Source of the DNA: an uncultured Oscillospiraceae bacterium
GTDB taxonomy: Bacteria > Bacillota > Clostridia > Oscillospirales > Ruminococcaceae
Length of the DNA stretch: 39,011 nucleotides
NCBI GenBank assembly: GCA_947522735.1
Contig: CANNTZ010000015.1
Coordinates: 1-39,011, forward strand
Direction: 5' to 3'
Shown piece by piece: positions 1-8,375 of this stretch. Under the pieces are notes generated by a model. The model did not search any database. It was not told the DNA's origin and was given only the letters and a program-made list of their open reading frames with translations. The translations under genes were made by a program, and so were the position numbers. Within the stretch, counting starts at the first letter, position 1, and every line of letters begins with the position of its first letter.

Positions 1-427
1 GAACACGGCTGATGTAGTCGGTGGGGCTCATCAGCGCGCGCTGCGCAGGCTCAAGCCCGGAGAAGATGGGGCAGGAGGGATCGACGGTCACGTCGGTCAC
101 GCCGTATTCACTGACCTCGCAGGATCGGACGCTGCCGCCGAGCACGTAGCTCATAAGCTGCGCGCCGTAGCAGATGCCGAGCACTGGTATGCCAAGCTCG
201 AACAGCTCCTTTTGGCAGCGCGGCGAGTCCGGAGCGTAGACGCTGTTGGGGCCTCCGGTTAAGATAAGTCCTATCGGGGCGAGGCGTTTTATCTCGTCTA
301 TCGGCATGCTTCCGGGCTTTATCAGCGAGTAGACCTTGTTTTCGCGCACTCTGCGCGCAATCAGCTCCTTGTACTGTCCGCCGAAGTCGAGCACGAGCAC
401 GAGCTGGTTGTTGATATCCTTAGTCAT
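1..427 (-). CDS. guaA: GMP synthase (glutamine-hydrolysing), N-terminal part, cut by window edge
   Basis: Converts XMP to GMP using glutamine-derived ammonia, the last step of guanine nucleotide synthesis. I translated the minus strand from the ATG at 427; about 142 codons are present and the rest (end of the amidotransferase domain, ATP-pyrophosphatase and dimer domains) lies beyond base 1. The class I glutamine amidotransferase fold is clear: a VLDFGGQY start (residues 12-19), TGGPNSVY (57-64) and the nucleophile elbow GICYGAQL with Cys86. The usual MSHTDYI-type segment reads MSPTDYI, a His to Pro change at a non-catalytic position. An AAGGAG ribosome site lies about 8 bases before the ATG. 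It follows purA on the same strand with an 87-base gap that holds a hairpin, so purB, purA and guaA appear to form one purine unit supplying AMP and GMP from IMP. Confidence 0.93.
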   Translation of the reverse strand, partial: MTKDINNQLVLVLDFGGQYKELIARRVRENKVYSLIKPGSMPIDEIKRLAPIGLILTGGPNSVYAPDSPRCQKELFELGIPVLGICYGAQLMSYVLGGSVRSCEVSEYGVTDVTVDPSCPIFSGLEPAQRALMSPTDYISRV

Positions 428-462
428 ATGCTGTCTCCTTATCGAATACTGTTGAATATTGA

Positions 463-497
463 GCTCGCGGCTCGGAAAAGCATTTCGAGCCGCGAGC
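463..497 (-). terminator. Perfect 12-bp hairpin between purA and guaA
   Basis: Bases 463-474 and 486-497 are perfect reverse complements (GCTCGCGGCTCG and partner) around an 11-base loop. On the transcribed minus strand the 3' arm is followed by TCAATATTC, not a proper U run, so it may be a weak terminator or an RNA-processing and stability element that changes the guaA to purA ratio. It sits after the purA stop and before the guaA ribosome site. Confidence 0.5.
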
Positions 498-514
498 CTT
501 CTGGTATGGGATTA

Positions 515-1789
515 TCAGTACATGACGATGTACTCGTCGCGCGCAGGGCCGACGGAGAGATACTTCACGCGGCAGCCGATGGAGTCCTCGATGAATTTGA
601 CGTAGTCGAGCACGGCTGCGGGCAGCTCTTCCTTTTTGCGGCATCCGGAGATGTCGCATCTCCAGCCCTCGCGATACTCGTAGATCGGCTTTGCGGCTGC
701 AAGCTCGTCTCCGGTCGGGAAATTCTCGACGCGGCGTCCGTTGATGTCGTAGGCGACGCAGACGGGGATCCTGTCGAGATAGGAGAGAACGTCGATTTTG
801 GTCAGCGCGATGCAGCTTGCGCCCTGAACGGCAACGCCGTATCGGGTTGCGACGACGTCGAAGCCACCTACGCGGCGGGGACGTCCTGTGGCCGCGCCGT
901 ATTCGTTTCCGGCCTCGCGCAGGGCGTCGCCCTCCTCGCCGAACAGCTCGCAGGTGAACGGGCCGCCGCCGACGGCGCTGGAATAGGCCTTGGTTATGCC
1001 GATGACCTCGTCGAGCTTCGCGCCCGGGATTCCGGCGCCGATGGGGGCGAAGGCCGCAAGTGTGGTGGAGGAGGAGGTATAAGGATAGATGCCGTAGTCG
1101 ATATCGCGCAGCGCGCCGAGCTGGGCCTCAAAGAGGATGTTCCTGTTCTGCCTGAGCGCGTCAAGAAGGTAGACTGTGATATCGCAGATATAGGGGATGA
1201 GGCGGTCGCCAAAGCGATGCAGCCATCCGACCATTTCATCGGCGCTGATCGCGGGCTGGCCGTAGCCCTTTTCGATGAGCAGGTTCTTCCACTCGACGAT
1301 GGTCGCTACCTTCGAGGCGAGCGTCTCGGGGTGCAGCAGATCCTGCATGCGGAGCCCCTTACGCATGTATTTGTCGGAATAGACGGGGCCGATGCCACGT
1401 CTGGTGGAGCCCTGCTTCGCCTTGCCCATGCGGTCCTCCTCGAGGCCGTCGAGCAGCTTGTGGTAGGGCATGCAGATTATGGCTCTGTCGCTGATCTTGA
1501 GCTGCTCCGGGGTGAGCCTCACGCCCTTTTCGGCAAGGCGATCCAGCTCGCCGCAGAGGTGCTCGATATCGATGACCATGCCGCCGCCCATGATGTTGAC
1601 GGTCTCGTCGCGAAATACGCCGGAGGGGAGCAGGTTGAGGATGAACTTGCCGCGCTCGTTGATGACGGTGTGGCCGGCGTTGTTGCCGCCCTGATAGCGG
1701 ACAACTATATCCGCCTCGGAGGCGAGCAGGTCAACCATGCGGCCCTTGCCCTCGTCGCCCCAGTTGGTGCCTACGATCGATCTTAACAT
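515..1789 (-). CDS. purA: Adenylosuccinate synthetase
   Basis: Joins IMP and aspartate with GTP hydrolysis to give adenylosuccinate, the first committed step to AMP. The protein is 424 residues, the normal length. The N-terminal signature reads GTNWGDEGKGR (residues 7-17), keeping the Asp, Lys and glycine-rich loop, and is followed by GGNNAGHT with the catalytic His. Later motifs are STRRGIGP and SAVGGGPF. It differs from the textbook enzyme: GKGK is GKGR, and the usual EGAQG-LLDIDHGTYP segment reads FEAQLGALRDIDYGIYP. This suggests a divergent clostridial branch rather than a broken enzyme, since the main catalytic residues remain. The ATG at 1789 has a GGAGGA ribosome site 9 bases upstream. 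It lies 54 bases after purB, whose product uses its product. Confidence 0.93.
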   Translation of the reverse strand: MLRSIVGTNWGDEGKGRMVDLLASEADIVVRYQGGNNAGHTVINERGKFILNLLPSGVFRDETVNIMGGGMVIDIEHLCGELDRLAEKGVRLTPEQLKISDRAIICMPYHKLLDGLEEDRMGKAKQGSTRRGIGPVYSDKYMRKGLRMQDLLHPETLASKVATIVEWKNLLIEKGYGQPAISADEMVGWLHRFGDRLIPYICDITVYLLDALRQNRNILFEAQLGALRDIDYGIYPYTSSSTTLAAFAPIGAGIPGAKLDEVIGITKAYSSAVGGGPFTCELFGEEGDALREAGNEYGAATGRPRRVGGFDVVATRYGVAVQGASCIALTKIDVLSYLDRIPVCVAYDINGRRVENFPTGDELAAAKPIYEYREGWRCDISGCRKKEELPAAVLDYVKFIEDSIGCRVKYLSVGPARDEYIVMY

Positions 1790-1843
1790 AGAAACAGTCC
1801 TCCAAACTCACATATATATTAGGATATGTTTAACTTATTGGGT

Positions 1844-3277
1844 CTACACGTTTACAGAGGTGTCGTTGCCGATAAGCTCGCTGTTCTTCTCCAGCACCGG
1901 ACGGATATAGTCGCGCAAAAACTCCTCGGTCTGGAGCGGCGCGATGCCGATGAAGCGTTCGGGTACGAGAATATCGTCCAGCTCCTCCCGTGTTAGCCCG
2001 AAGCGCTCGTCGGCAAGTATGCGCTCGATAAGGTCGTTCGGACGGCCAAACTCCTTGACCTCGCGCGCCGCGGCGACGCTGTGCAGGCGTATGGCCTCAT
2101 GGAGCTGCTGGCGGTCGCCGCCAAGCTTCACGCAGTGCATGAGGATGTTTTCGGTTGCCATGAAGGGCAGCTCGTCGCGCAGATGGCGCTCGGCCTGCAT
2201 CGGATAGACCTTCATTCCGCTGATAATGTTGATATACAGCGAGAGTATGCCGTCAACCGCGAGAAAAGCCTCGGGAATTGCGATGCGGCGGTTGGCGGAG
2301 TCGTCAAGGGTGCGCTCGAACCACTGTCCGGACGCGGTTATCGCCGGATTGAGCGCATCGGTTATGACGTAGCGCGCAAGGGAGGCGATGCGTTCGCTTC
2401 TCATCGGGTTGCGCTTATAGGCCATTGCCGAGGAGCCGATCTGGCCGGATTCAAACGGCTCGTCCACCTCCTTGAGGTGGGAGAGCAGGCGGATATCGTT
2501 GGAGAATTTGTGCGCGCTCTGGGCAATGCCGGAGAGGGCGGAGAGCACCATGTAATCGAGCTTGCGGGAATAGGTCTGCCCGCTGACGGGATACGCGCCG
2601 TCAAACCCCATCTTTTCGGCGATCATCCTTTCAAGACGCTTGACCTTATTGACGTCGCCCTCGAACAGTTCGAGGAAGCTCGCGCCGGTGCCGGTGGTTC
2701 CCTTGCAGCCGAGCAGCTTGAGGGAGGAGAGCACGTGCTCGACGTTTTCAAGGTCGAAGGTGAGATCCTGTAGCCAGAGCGTCGCGCGCTTGCCCATGGT
2801 GGTGGGCTGCGCCGCCTGAAAGTGTGTGAAAGCAAGGCAGGGCATGGATTTGTATTTTTCGGCAAAGTCCGCTCCGGCGCTTATTGCGTTGACCAGCAGC
2901 TTCTTTATGCGGCGCAGCGCGTCGCGCATCTGGATTATATCGGTGTTGTCGCCCACGTAGCAGGAGGTGGCGCCGAGATGGATGATGCCCTTTGCGTTCG
3001 GGCACTGCTGGCCGTAGGCGTAGATGTGCGACATTACGTCGTGGCGAACCTCGCGCTCTCTGGCGGCGGCGACGTCGAAATTGATATCGTCAACGTGCGC
3101 GCGCAGCTCGTCAAGCTGTTCGTCGGTGATATTTATCCCAAGCTCCTTCTCGCTCTCGGCAAGCGCTATCCAAAGGCGGCGCCAGGTGGAGAATTTGGTA
3201 TTGTCGGAGAAGATCTCCTGCATCCGGCGGCTCGCATAGCGTCCGCAGAGCGGGCTGTCATATCTGTCATGGCTCAT
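1844..3277 (-). CDS. purB: Adenylosuccinate lyase
   Basis: Fumarase/aspartase-superfamily enzyme that cleaves adenylosuccinate to AMP and fumarate and also the SAICAR step of IMP synthesis. I start it at the ATG at 3277 (477 residues, beginning MSHDRYDSPL, typical of clostridial PurB). The frame stays open to 3340, but that extension would start inside the leader hairpin and has no ribosome site; AGGAAGGA lies 13 bases upstream of 3277. Visible family motifs are HLGATSCYVGDN (about residues 88-99), the TTGTGASF segment and the signature loop SSAMAYKRNPMRSE (about 278-291) with the catalytic Ser. First gene of a purB-purA-guaA unit read from the promoter at 3431-3459. Confidence 0.94.
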   Translation of the reverse strand: MSHDRYDSPLCGRYASRRMQEIFSDNTKFSTWRRLWIALAESEKELGINITDEQLDELRAHVDDINFDVAAAREREVRHDVMSHIYAYGQQCPNAKGIIHLGATSCYVGDNTDIIQMRDALRRIKKLLVNAISAGADFAEKYKSMPCLAFTHFQAAQPTTMGKRATLWLQDLTFDLENVEHVLSSLKLLGCKGTTGTGASFLELFEGDVNKVKRLERMIAEKMGFDGAYPVSGQTYSRKLDYMVLSALSGIAQSAHKFSNDIRLLSHLKEVDEPFESGQIGSSAMAYKRNPMRSERIASLARYVITDALNPAITASGQWFERTLDDSANRRIAIPEAFLAVDGILSLYINIISGMKVYPMQAERHLRDELPFMATENILMHCVKLGGDRQQLHEAIRLHSVAAAREVKEFGRPNDLIERILADERFGLTREELDDILVPERFIGIAPLQTEEFLRDYIRPVLEKNSELIGNDTSVNV

Positions 3278-3325
3278 GTTCCGATCCCGGTCCTTCCTGT
3301 ATAAACGATACGGCTGATTCAAAAC

Positions 3326-3403
3326 AAAAAAACTGTTCATACATCAGGAACGGTCGCCGGTGCGCTTGGGTGCTCCGGCTGTTGTGTCCGACGATGGATG
3401 AAC
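3326..3403 (-). terminator. Terminator-like attenuator in the purB leader
   Basis: On the transcribed strand an 11-base arm (3403-3393) can pair with 3345-3335 with one mismatch, and two bases after the 3' arm comes a run of seven U (3332-3326). The 47-base enclosed segment can form a second helix, GCCGG with CCGGC (ending near 3356-3360), with GTCGG at 3392-3388 as a competing partner for the same CCGGC arm. A hairpin plus U7 between promoter and start codon is the layout of a transcription attenuator. I could not match it to the purine, PRPP, ZTP or T-box consensus. No alternative anti-terminator was proven. Confidence 0.55.
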
Positions 3404-3430
3404 GCCATTGTTCGCTAACTTACCAATGAT

Positions 3431-3459
3431 ATTTTACACTAAATCCGGCTGCATTTCAA
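3431..3459 (-). promoter_or_regulatory. Promoter for purB-purA-guaA
   Basis: Reading leftward, a -35 box TTGAAA (3459-3454) and a -10 box TAAAAT (3436-3431) are separated by exactly 17 bases, a near-consensus housekeeping sigma promoter. Transcription should start near 3424, giving a leader of about 145 bases before purB that contains the attenuator-like hairpin. Confidence 0.8.
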
Positions 3460-3777
3460 GTGTCTCGCGGAAAAATTAAGGCGCTGCGGTCAAAAAAAGC
3501 AAAAAAATCAAATTTGTCCCACGCCCTCTCATATCTTTGTGCCATACGCCTTGCGTCGGGCAGGACAATCCGATGCAGCCGCAATATGCGAAAAGGGCAA
3601 ACGAAAAATCAGGCATAAAAAGGGCGGAGAGCCGCTGCTGCGCGCGAGCCGGCCTGACGAGCGCAATAACTCAGGCGGACGCTTGCGCGCTCCATGATGG
3701 CAAAGCATTACGCATTAAAAGGCATGGCAAAAATAATTATATTATAGTGCAGTGTAACAAAGATAGGCCAAAGGCGG
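3460..3777. other. Intergenic stretch between divergent purB and yicC promoters
   Basis: About 320 bases between the two outward-facing promoters. It contains an A-rich segment (near 3473-3510) and scattered GC-rich bases. An 88-codon open frame on the plus strand (3537-3803) has no ribosome site, runs through the yicC promoter and resembles no protein I know, so I do not call it a gene. I see no recognisable riboswitch or RNA gene. Confidence 0.5.
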
Positions 3778-3806
3778 TTGACAACGTATCCCGGAGAGGA
3801 TAAAAT
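3778..3806 (+). promoter_or_regulatory. Promoter of the yicC-to-SGNH operon
   Basis: Perfect TTGACA (3778-3783), a 17-base spacer and TAAAAT (3801-3806), followed by AT-rich DNA. The expected start is near 3813, giving a leader of about 35 bases with the AAGGAGAGG ribosome site before the yicC ATG. This is the only strong promoter I see ahead of the 14-kb housekeeping operon. Confidence 0.85.
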
Positions 3807-3849
3807 ATATATTGGCAAAATATAAGAATTAATAAGGAGAGGCGCCGCC

Positions 3850-4728
3850 ATGATCTATAGCATGACAGGATACGGACGCGGGCAGAAAACCGGCCCGCAG
3901 AGAGATATCCTCGTCGAAATCAAATCGGTCAACCACAGATTCTTTGAGTTTTCGTCAAGGATTCCGCGCGCATACGGCTTTCTCGATGAAAAGCTCAAAA
4001 ACCATGTACAGAGCCGGATCTCGCGCGGGAAGGTCGACGTCAGCGTGACGGTCGCTACGCTCGACGGCTCAAACGTCGAGGTCGGCGTCAACCACGAGCT
4101 GGCGCGCGGCTATCTGAACGCGCTGCGCACGCTTGCGGCGGAGACCGGCGTCGAGGACGACATACGGCTCAGCACACTCACAAGATTCCCCGACATCTTC
4201 GTGCTGAAAAAGGCGGATGAGGACGAGGACGCGCTTTGGAGCGAGGTGCGTGAGGCCGCGGACAAGGCGCTCGAAAGCTTCGTGGCAATGCGCGCAAGAG
4301 AGGGCGAGAGGATGCGCGTAGATCTGCTCGAACGCCTTGCGGGCATCGAGCGCAGCGTCGCCGTGGTGGAGCAGAGCGCCGGGCGGATAGTCGAGGACTA
4401 TCGCGCGCGGCTGTACTCAAAGCTCTGTGAGGTGCTTGCGGACAACCACGTCGATGAGCAGCGCATACTGACCGAGGCCGCGATATTCGCCGAGAGGATA
4501 GCGGTCGACGAGGAGACCGTGCGCCTACGCAGCCATGTCGAGCAGTTCAGGAGCATCCTTGACAGCGCCGAGCCGGTCGGCAGGAGGCTCGACTTCCTCG
4601 TGCAGGAGATGAACCGCGAGGCGAACACAATCGGCTCAAAGATACAGGATATCGCCGTTACGCGCACCGTTGTCGCCATCAAGGCGGACATCGAAAAGAT
4701 ACGCGAGCAGATACAGAACATCGAATGA
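3850..4728 (+). CDS. yicC: YicC/YloC family endoribonuclease
   Basis: Member of the YicC family, single-strand-specific endoribonucleases; in E. coli YicC affects stability of small RNAs. The 292-residue product opens with the family signature MIYSMTGYGRG, followed by VEIKSVNHRFFE and RGKVDVSV, and ends with the conserved C-terminal region DFLVQEMNREANTIGSK (about residues 249-265). Length and both termini match the family, so the gene is intact. It has a strong AAGGAGAGG ribosome site and is first in the operon, 24 bases ahead of remA, the same order as in Bacillus (yloC-remA-gmk). The assignment is secure; its RNA targets in this organism are unknown. Confidence 0.93.
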   Translation: MIYSMTGYGRGQKTGPQRDILVEIKSVNHRFFEFSSRIPRAYGFLDEKLKNHVQSRISRGKVDVSVTVATLDGSNVEVGVNHELARGYLNALRTLAAETGVEDDIRLSTLTRFPDIFVLKKADEDEDALWSEVREAADKALESFVAMRAREGERMRVDLLERLAGIERSVAVVEQSAGRIVEDYRARLYSKLCEVLADNHVDEQRILTEAAIFAERIAVDEETVRLRSHVEQFRSILDSAEPVGRRLDFLVQEMNREANTIGSKIQDIAVTRTVVAIKADIEKIREQIQNIE

Positions 4729-4752
4729 TCCCGGAAAGGCAGGAGGAGCGAT

Positions 4753-5013
4753 ATGAAGCTGATAAACATAGGCTTTGGGAACATGGTCTCTGCAAACAGG
4801 CTGATAGCCATCGTAAGCCCTGAATCCGCGCCGATCAAGCGCATAATCCAGGACGCGAAGGACAGGGGCACACTGATCGACGCGACCTACGGACGCCGCA
4901 CGAGAGCCGTCATAATCACCGATTCCGACCACGTCATCCTCTCGGCTATACAGCCGGAGACGGTCGCAAACAGGCTCATCGACGACGACGAGGACATGGA
5001 AGATGATGAATAA
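4753..5013 (+). CDS. remA: RemA-type DNA-binding regulator (DUF370)
   Basis: Small ring-forming DNA-binding protein of the RemA/DUF370 family; in Bacillus subtilis RemA activates biofilm-matrix and osmoprotectant genes. The 86 residues begin MKLINIGFGNMVSANRLIAI and carry the family segments IKRIIQDAKDRGTLIDATYG and RRTRAVIITDSDHVILS, with Arg residues of the DNA-binding face conserved. The acidic tail (DDDEDMEDDE) is a lineage extension. It is preceded by GGCAGGAGG and its end overlaps the start of gmk by 11 bases, which implies translational coupling. Family membership is clear; the regulated genes here are not known. Confidence 0.92.
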   Translation: MKLINIGFGNMVSANRLIAIVSPESAPIKRIIQDAKDRGTLIDATYGRRTRAVIITDSDHVILSAIQPETVANRLIDDDEDMEDDE

Positions 5014-5608
5014 GAGAGGACAGGTCATAGTTATCACCGGGCCGTCCGGCGTGGGCAAGGGCTCGATACTCAGGGGCGCTATGGCGCGCGACAAGAGCCT
5101 TTGCTTCTCGGTTTCCGCGACAACGCGCGCGCCAAGGCCAGGAGAGCTTGACGGCCGGGACTACTTTTTCGTGGACCGCGAGCGCTTTGAGCGGATGGCC
5201 GCGGGAGGCGAGCTGCTCGAGCACGCGCAGTACGGCGGAAACCGCTACGGAACCCCGCGCGACGCGCTGCTGCGTCAGCTCGACAGTGGCTCCGACGTCA
5301 TACTCGACATAGACCTGCAGGGAGCGCGGCAGGTGATGAGCTCGTTTCCCGAGGCGCTGTTCGTGTTCATTCTGCCTCCGGATTTTGAGACGCTTGAAAA
5401 GCGCCTGACCGGACGCGGCACCGAGACGCCGGAGAAGATTGCCGTGCGGCTCGATACGGCGCGGCGTGAGCTTGCCTGCTATCGCGAGTTCCAGTTTGTC
5501 ATCGTAAACGACGCGCTCGAAAACGCCGTGGAAGACCTGCTCGCGATAATCCGTGCGGGACGCTGCCGCTGCTCGGAATACATCTGGCGGACGGACGCCA
5601 TAAAATAA
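5003..5608 (+). CDS. gmk: Guanylate kinase
   Basis: Phosphorylates GMP to GDP with ATP, continuing the purine route whose GMP synthase gene is at the left edge of the window. The 201-residue product has the P-loop GPSGVGKGS (residues 13-21), the GMP-binding segment SATTRAPRPGE followed by GRDYFFV, the GNRYGTP loop and the DIDLQGARQV Walker-B-like segment. The start is one of two adjacent ATGs (5003 or 5006) inside the end of remA; GGAAG lies just upstream. Located in the usual clostridial and bacillar order remA-gmk-rpoZ. Confidence 0.95.
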   Translation: MMNKRGQVIVITGPSGVGKGSILRGAMARDKSLCFSVSATTRAPRPGELDGRDYFFVDRERFERMAAGGELLEHAQYGGNRYGTPRDALLRQLDSGSDVILDIDLQGARQVMSSFPEALFVFILPPDFETLEKRLTGRGTETPEKIAVRLDTARRELACYREFQFVIVNDALENAVEDLLAIIRAGRCRCSEYIWRTDAIK

Positions 5609-5652
5609 AACCAACGCTACAAATTCACATTATATAAAGGAGTATATGCCCT

Positions 5653-5871
5653 ATGATGCTCAAGCCCGCTATGTCCCAGATACTCAAGGAGGGAGAAAGC
5701 TACTATTCGCTGGTCGTCGCCATTGCAAAGCGCGCGAGACAAATATCCGAGGAGGCCGAGAACAACCACATCGTCATCGTGGAGAAGCCGGTGCAGCTTG
5801 CCGTCGAGGATTTTGCAAGCGGACGCTACAGGATAGTCGAGAGCGATAAGATAGGCCAGCCGGAAGACTGA
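5653..5871 (+). CDS. rpoZ: RNA polymerase omega subunit
   Basis: Small subunit that helps assemble and stabilise RNA polymerase around beta-prime. The 72-residue product begins MMLKPAMSQILKEGESYYSL, carries AKRARQISEEA and ends after KPVQLAVEDFASGRY, the standard pattern of firmicute RpoZ. An AAGGAG site lies about 11 bases before the ATG at 5653. It sits between gmk and priA. In many Firmicutes coaBC lies between rpoZ and priA; here only 39 bases separate them, so coaBC is missing from this position. Confidence 0.93.
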   Translation: MMLKPAMSQILKEGESYYSLVVAIAKRARQISEEAENNHIVIVEKPVQLAVEDFASGRYRIVESDKIGQPED

Positions 5872-5910
5872 GCTAAGACAGTCTCTGTATAAACGAAACG
5901 GAGGCTCAAG

Positions 5911-8346
5911 TTGTACAGAACAGTTCAGGTCGCGGTGGAAAAGACCGCAATCCATTTTGACAGACTCTTTTCCTATCTGCTGCCGGAGCGCCTCCTTGAC
6001 GCGGCGCAGCCGGGAAAGCGCGTGATAGTGCCGTTTGGCGCAGGCAACGCGCGGAGGCAGGGGATGATCTTTGCTCAGGGCGGAACGGACGAGCCGGACA
6101 GGCTGAAAAGCGTGCTCGACATTCCCGACGAGGTGCCGGTGATGAGCGCGGCGCAGCTCGAGCTTGCGCGGTACGTCTCCGAAAACACCTACTGCACGCT
6201 GTATGAGGCGGTGCGCGCGATGCTGCCGCCGGGGATAGGCTACGAGATACGCTTTCGGTACGTTCTTTCCGGTGAGGTGGAGGCCGCGGAGCACGACGCG
6301 GCCGCGCAGGCGGTCGCGAAATATCTCTCCGGCAGGCCGGAGGGCGCGGATGAGGAGGCGCTATGCAGAAGCTGCGGAGTTGACGCCGCGGAGATAGCGC
6401 GGCTGACCGGTACGGGACTCATCCGACGGACGGAGCTTGCCGGCAGGCGCGTCGGTGATAAGACCTGCCTTATGGCTGAGCTTGCCATGAGCCGCGACGA
6501 TATCCTTGAACGCTTTCCGAGGCTGACGCAAAAGCAGAGCGCCGCAGTGGATTTTCTTGCGGAGAACGTCTCGGCGTCGGTGAAAGAGATAGAATACTAC
6601 GCGGGCGCGTCGCGCTCGGTCTGCGATACGCTCGCAAAGCGCGGGGTCATCCGCTATGCGTCCGACGTCGTATATCGCCGCCCATACGAAAAGTGCGACA
6701 AAAGTGAGGACGCCGCGGCGATAGAGCTGACGTGCGAGCAGCGGCGGGCCTACGACGGACTGTGCGCTCAGTTCGACTCCGGTGAGGCGGGCGCTGCGCT
6801 GCTGTTCGGCGTGACCGGCTCCGGAAAGACAAAGGTATACCTCAAGCTCATCCGGCACGTCATCGACAGCGGCAGAGACGTGATAGTCATGGTGCCGGAG
6901 ATATCGCTGACGCCACAGGCGATGAACAGCTTCCGCGCCTGCTTCGGCGATACGACCGCCATAATCCACAGCGGCCTTTCGATGGGCGAACGCCTTGACG
7001 AGTGGAAGCGGATTCGTGAGGGCAAGGCGAGAATTGTCGTGGGCACGCGCTCGGCGGTGTTCGCACCGGCGCAAAGGCTCGGGCTCATCATCATGGACGA
7101 GGAGCAGGAGCTGACATATAAATCCGACAGCGCACCGCGGTATCATGCGCGCGACGTCGCGAGGTTCCGCTGTGCAAGAGAGAACGCAATGCTGCTGCTT
7201 TCCTCGGCGACGCCGTCGATAGAGAGCTATTACAACGCCAAAACCGGCCGCTACTCGCTGTACACATTGAAGCAGCGATATGGCGGAGCGGTGCTCCCGT
7301 CGGTCAACGTGGTCGATATGAAGGTGGAGCTGATGGACGGCAACGTGGACGTTATGAGCGGGCTGCTTGCCGGGGAGCTCGAATACAATCTCGAACACGG
7401 CGAGCAGTCGATGCTGCTGATAAACCGCCGCGGCTACAACACGATAGTCAAGTGCGTCAGGTGCGGCGAGGCGGCTACCTGTCCCAATTGCAGCATTGCG
7501 CTGACCTATCACCGCGCCAATGGGCGGCTGATGTGCCACTACTGCGGCTATTCCATTCCTGCCGATGGGCGCTGCCCAAGCTGTCACAGTGAATTTGTGC
7601 GCTATGACGGTGCGGGAACACAGCGGCTTGAGGAGGAGCTGCGCGAGCGCTTTAACGGCGCGCGGGTGCTGAGGATGGACGCGGACACGACAATGTCCAA
7701 GCTTGCCTACGAGCGCGCGTTTCGCAGCTTTGCGGACGGAGAATACGACATAATGCTCGGCACGCAGATGATCGCGAAGGGGCTGGATTTTCCAAACGTG
7801 ACGCTCGTCGGCGTGCTCTCGGCGGATTCGTCGCTGTTCGGCGACGACTTCCGCAGCTACGAAAAGACCTTCAGCCTGCTAACGCAGGTGGTCGGGCGCT
7901 GCGGGCGCGCAGACAAGAAGGGACGTGCGTTCATCCAGACCTATTCGCCCGAAAACCGCGTTATTGAATTTGCGGCGCACCAGAACTACGAGGCATTCTA
8001 CGAATACGAGCTGGAAAACCGCCGGATAATGCTGTATCCGCCGTTCTGCGATATCTGCGCCGCGGGCTTTACCGGCGAGGACGAGCAGGCGGTTGTGAGC
8101 TGTGCAAGGGCGTTTATCGCGCGGCTGGGCAGCCTTGCGGAGAGGATGGAAAGGATGCCGCTGAGGGTGATCGGCCCGGCTCCGTCGGCGGTTGTGCGGA
8201 TTGGCGGGCGGTACAGGTACAAGGTGATAATCAAATGCGTCAACAACAGGCGGTTCAGAGAGCTGATGCGCGAGACCCTTACAGGGCTGGAGGCGCCGCG
8301 CGGCGTGACGGTATACGCCGACAGCAGCTTTTCGGGCGCGCTTTGA
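5911..8346 (+). CDS. priA: Primosomal replication restart helicase PriA
   Basis: Superfamily 2 DNA helicase that recognises stalled or repaired forks and reloads the replicative helicase. The 811-residue protein starts with TTG at 5911 (GGAGG 6 bases upstream); its N-terminal 3'-DNA-binding domain begins YRTVQVAVEKTAIHFDRLFSY. Walker A is GVTGSGKTKVY (about 300-310) and the motif II box reads DEEQ (about 395) where E. coli has DEEH. Eight Cys in four CxxC-like pairs at about 515-560 form the two zinc sites (CVRCG, CPNC, CHYCG, CPSC). The motif V/VI region GTQMIAKGLDFPNVTLVG and QVVGRCGRADKKG is intact. Full-length, no frameshift. Confidence 0.95.
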   Translation: MYRTVQVAVEKTAIHFDRLFSYLLPERLLDAAQPGKRVIVPFGAGNARRQGMIFAQGGTDEPDRLKSVLDIPDEVPVMSAAQLELARYVSENTYCTLYEAVRAMLPPGIGYEIRFRYVLSGEVEAAEHDAAAQAVAKYLSGRPEGADEEALCRSCGVDAAEIARLTGTGLIRRTELAGRRVGDKTCLMAELAMSRDDILERFPRLTQKQSAAVDFLAENVSASVKEIEYYAGASRSVCDTLAKRGVIRYASDVVYRRPYEKCDKSEDAAAIELTCEQRRAYDGLCAQFDSGEAGAALLFGVTGSGKTKVYLKLIRHVIDSGRDVIVMVPEISLTPQAMNSFRACFGDTTAIIHSGLSMGERLDEWKRIREGKARIVVGTRSAVFAPAQRLGLIIMDEEQELTYKSDSAPRYHARDVARFRCARENAMLLLSSATPSIESYYNAKTGRYSLYTLKQRYGGAVLPSVNVVDMKVELMDGNVDVMSGLLAGELEYNLEHGEQSMLLINRRGYNTIVKCVRCGEAATCPNCSIALTYHRANGRLMCHYCGYSIPADGRCPSCHSEFVRYDGAGTQRLEEELRERFNGARVLRMDADTTMSKLAYERAFRSFADGEYDIMLGTQMIAKGLDFPNVTLVGVLSADSSLFGDDFRSYEKTFSLLTQVVGRCGRADKKGRAFIQTYSPENRVIEFAAHQNYEAFYEYELENRRIMLYPPFCDICAAGFTGEDEQAVVSCARAFIARLGSLAERMERMPLRVIGPAPSAVVRIGGRYRYKVIIKCVNNRRFRELMRETLTGLEAPRGVTVYADSSFSGAL

Positions 8347-8375
8347 ACGCCGAAGGATAGATTTGGAGGAAGAAA

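Noticed and set aside
428..1786. A 452-codon open frame on the plus strand opposite purA, and similar long frames opposite rhaB (18720-20537) and the phosphomutase (22517-23611)
   Set aside because: GC-rich third positions in the real genes leave antisense frames open; these have no ribosome sites and no protein resemblance.
3278..3340. Longer purB start at 3340
   Set aside because: It begins inside the leader hairpin arm, lacks a ribosome site, and the added 21 residues match nothing; the ATG at 3277 fits the family start.
3537..3803. 88-codon plus-strand frame between purB and yicC
   Set aside because: No ribosome site, composition unlike the neighbouring genes, and it overlaps a consensus promoter.
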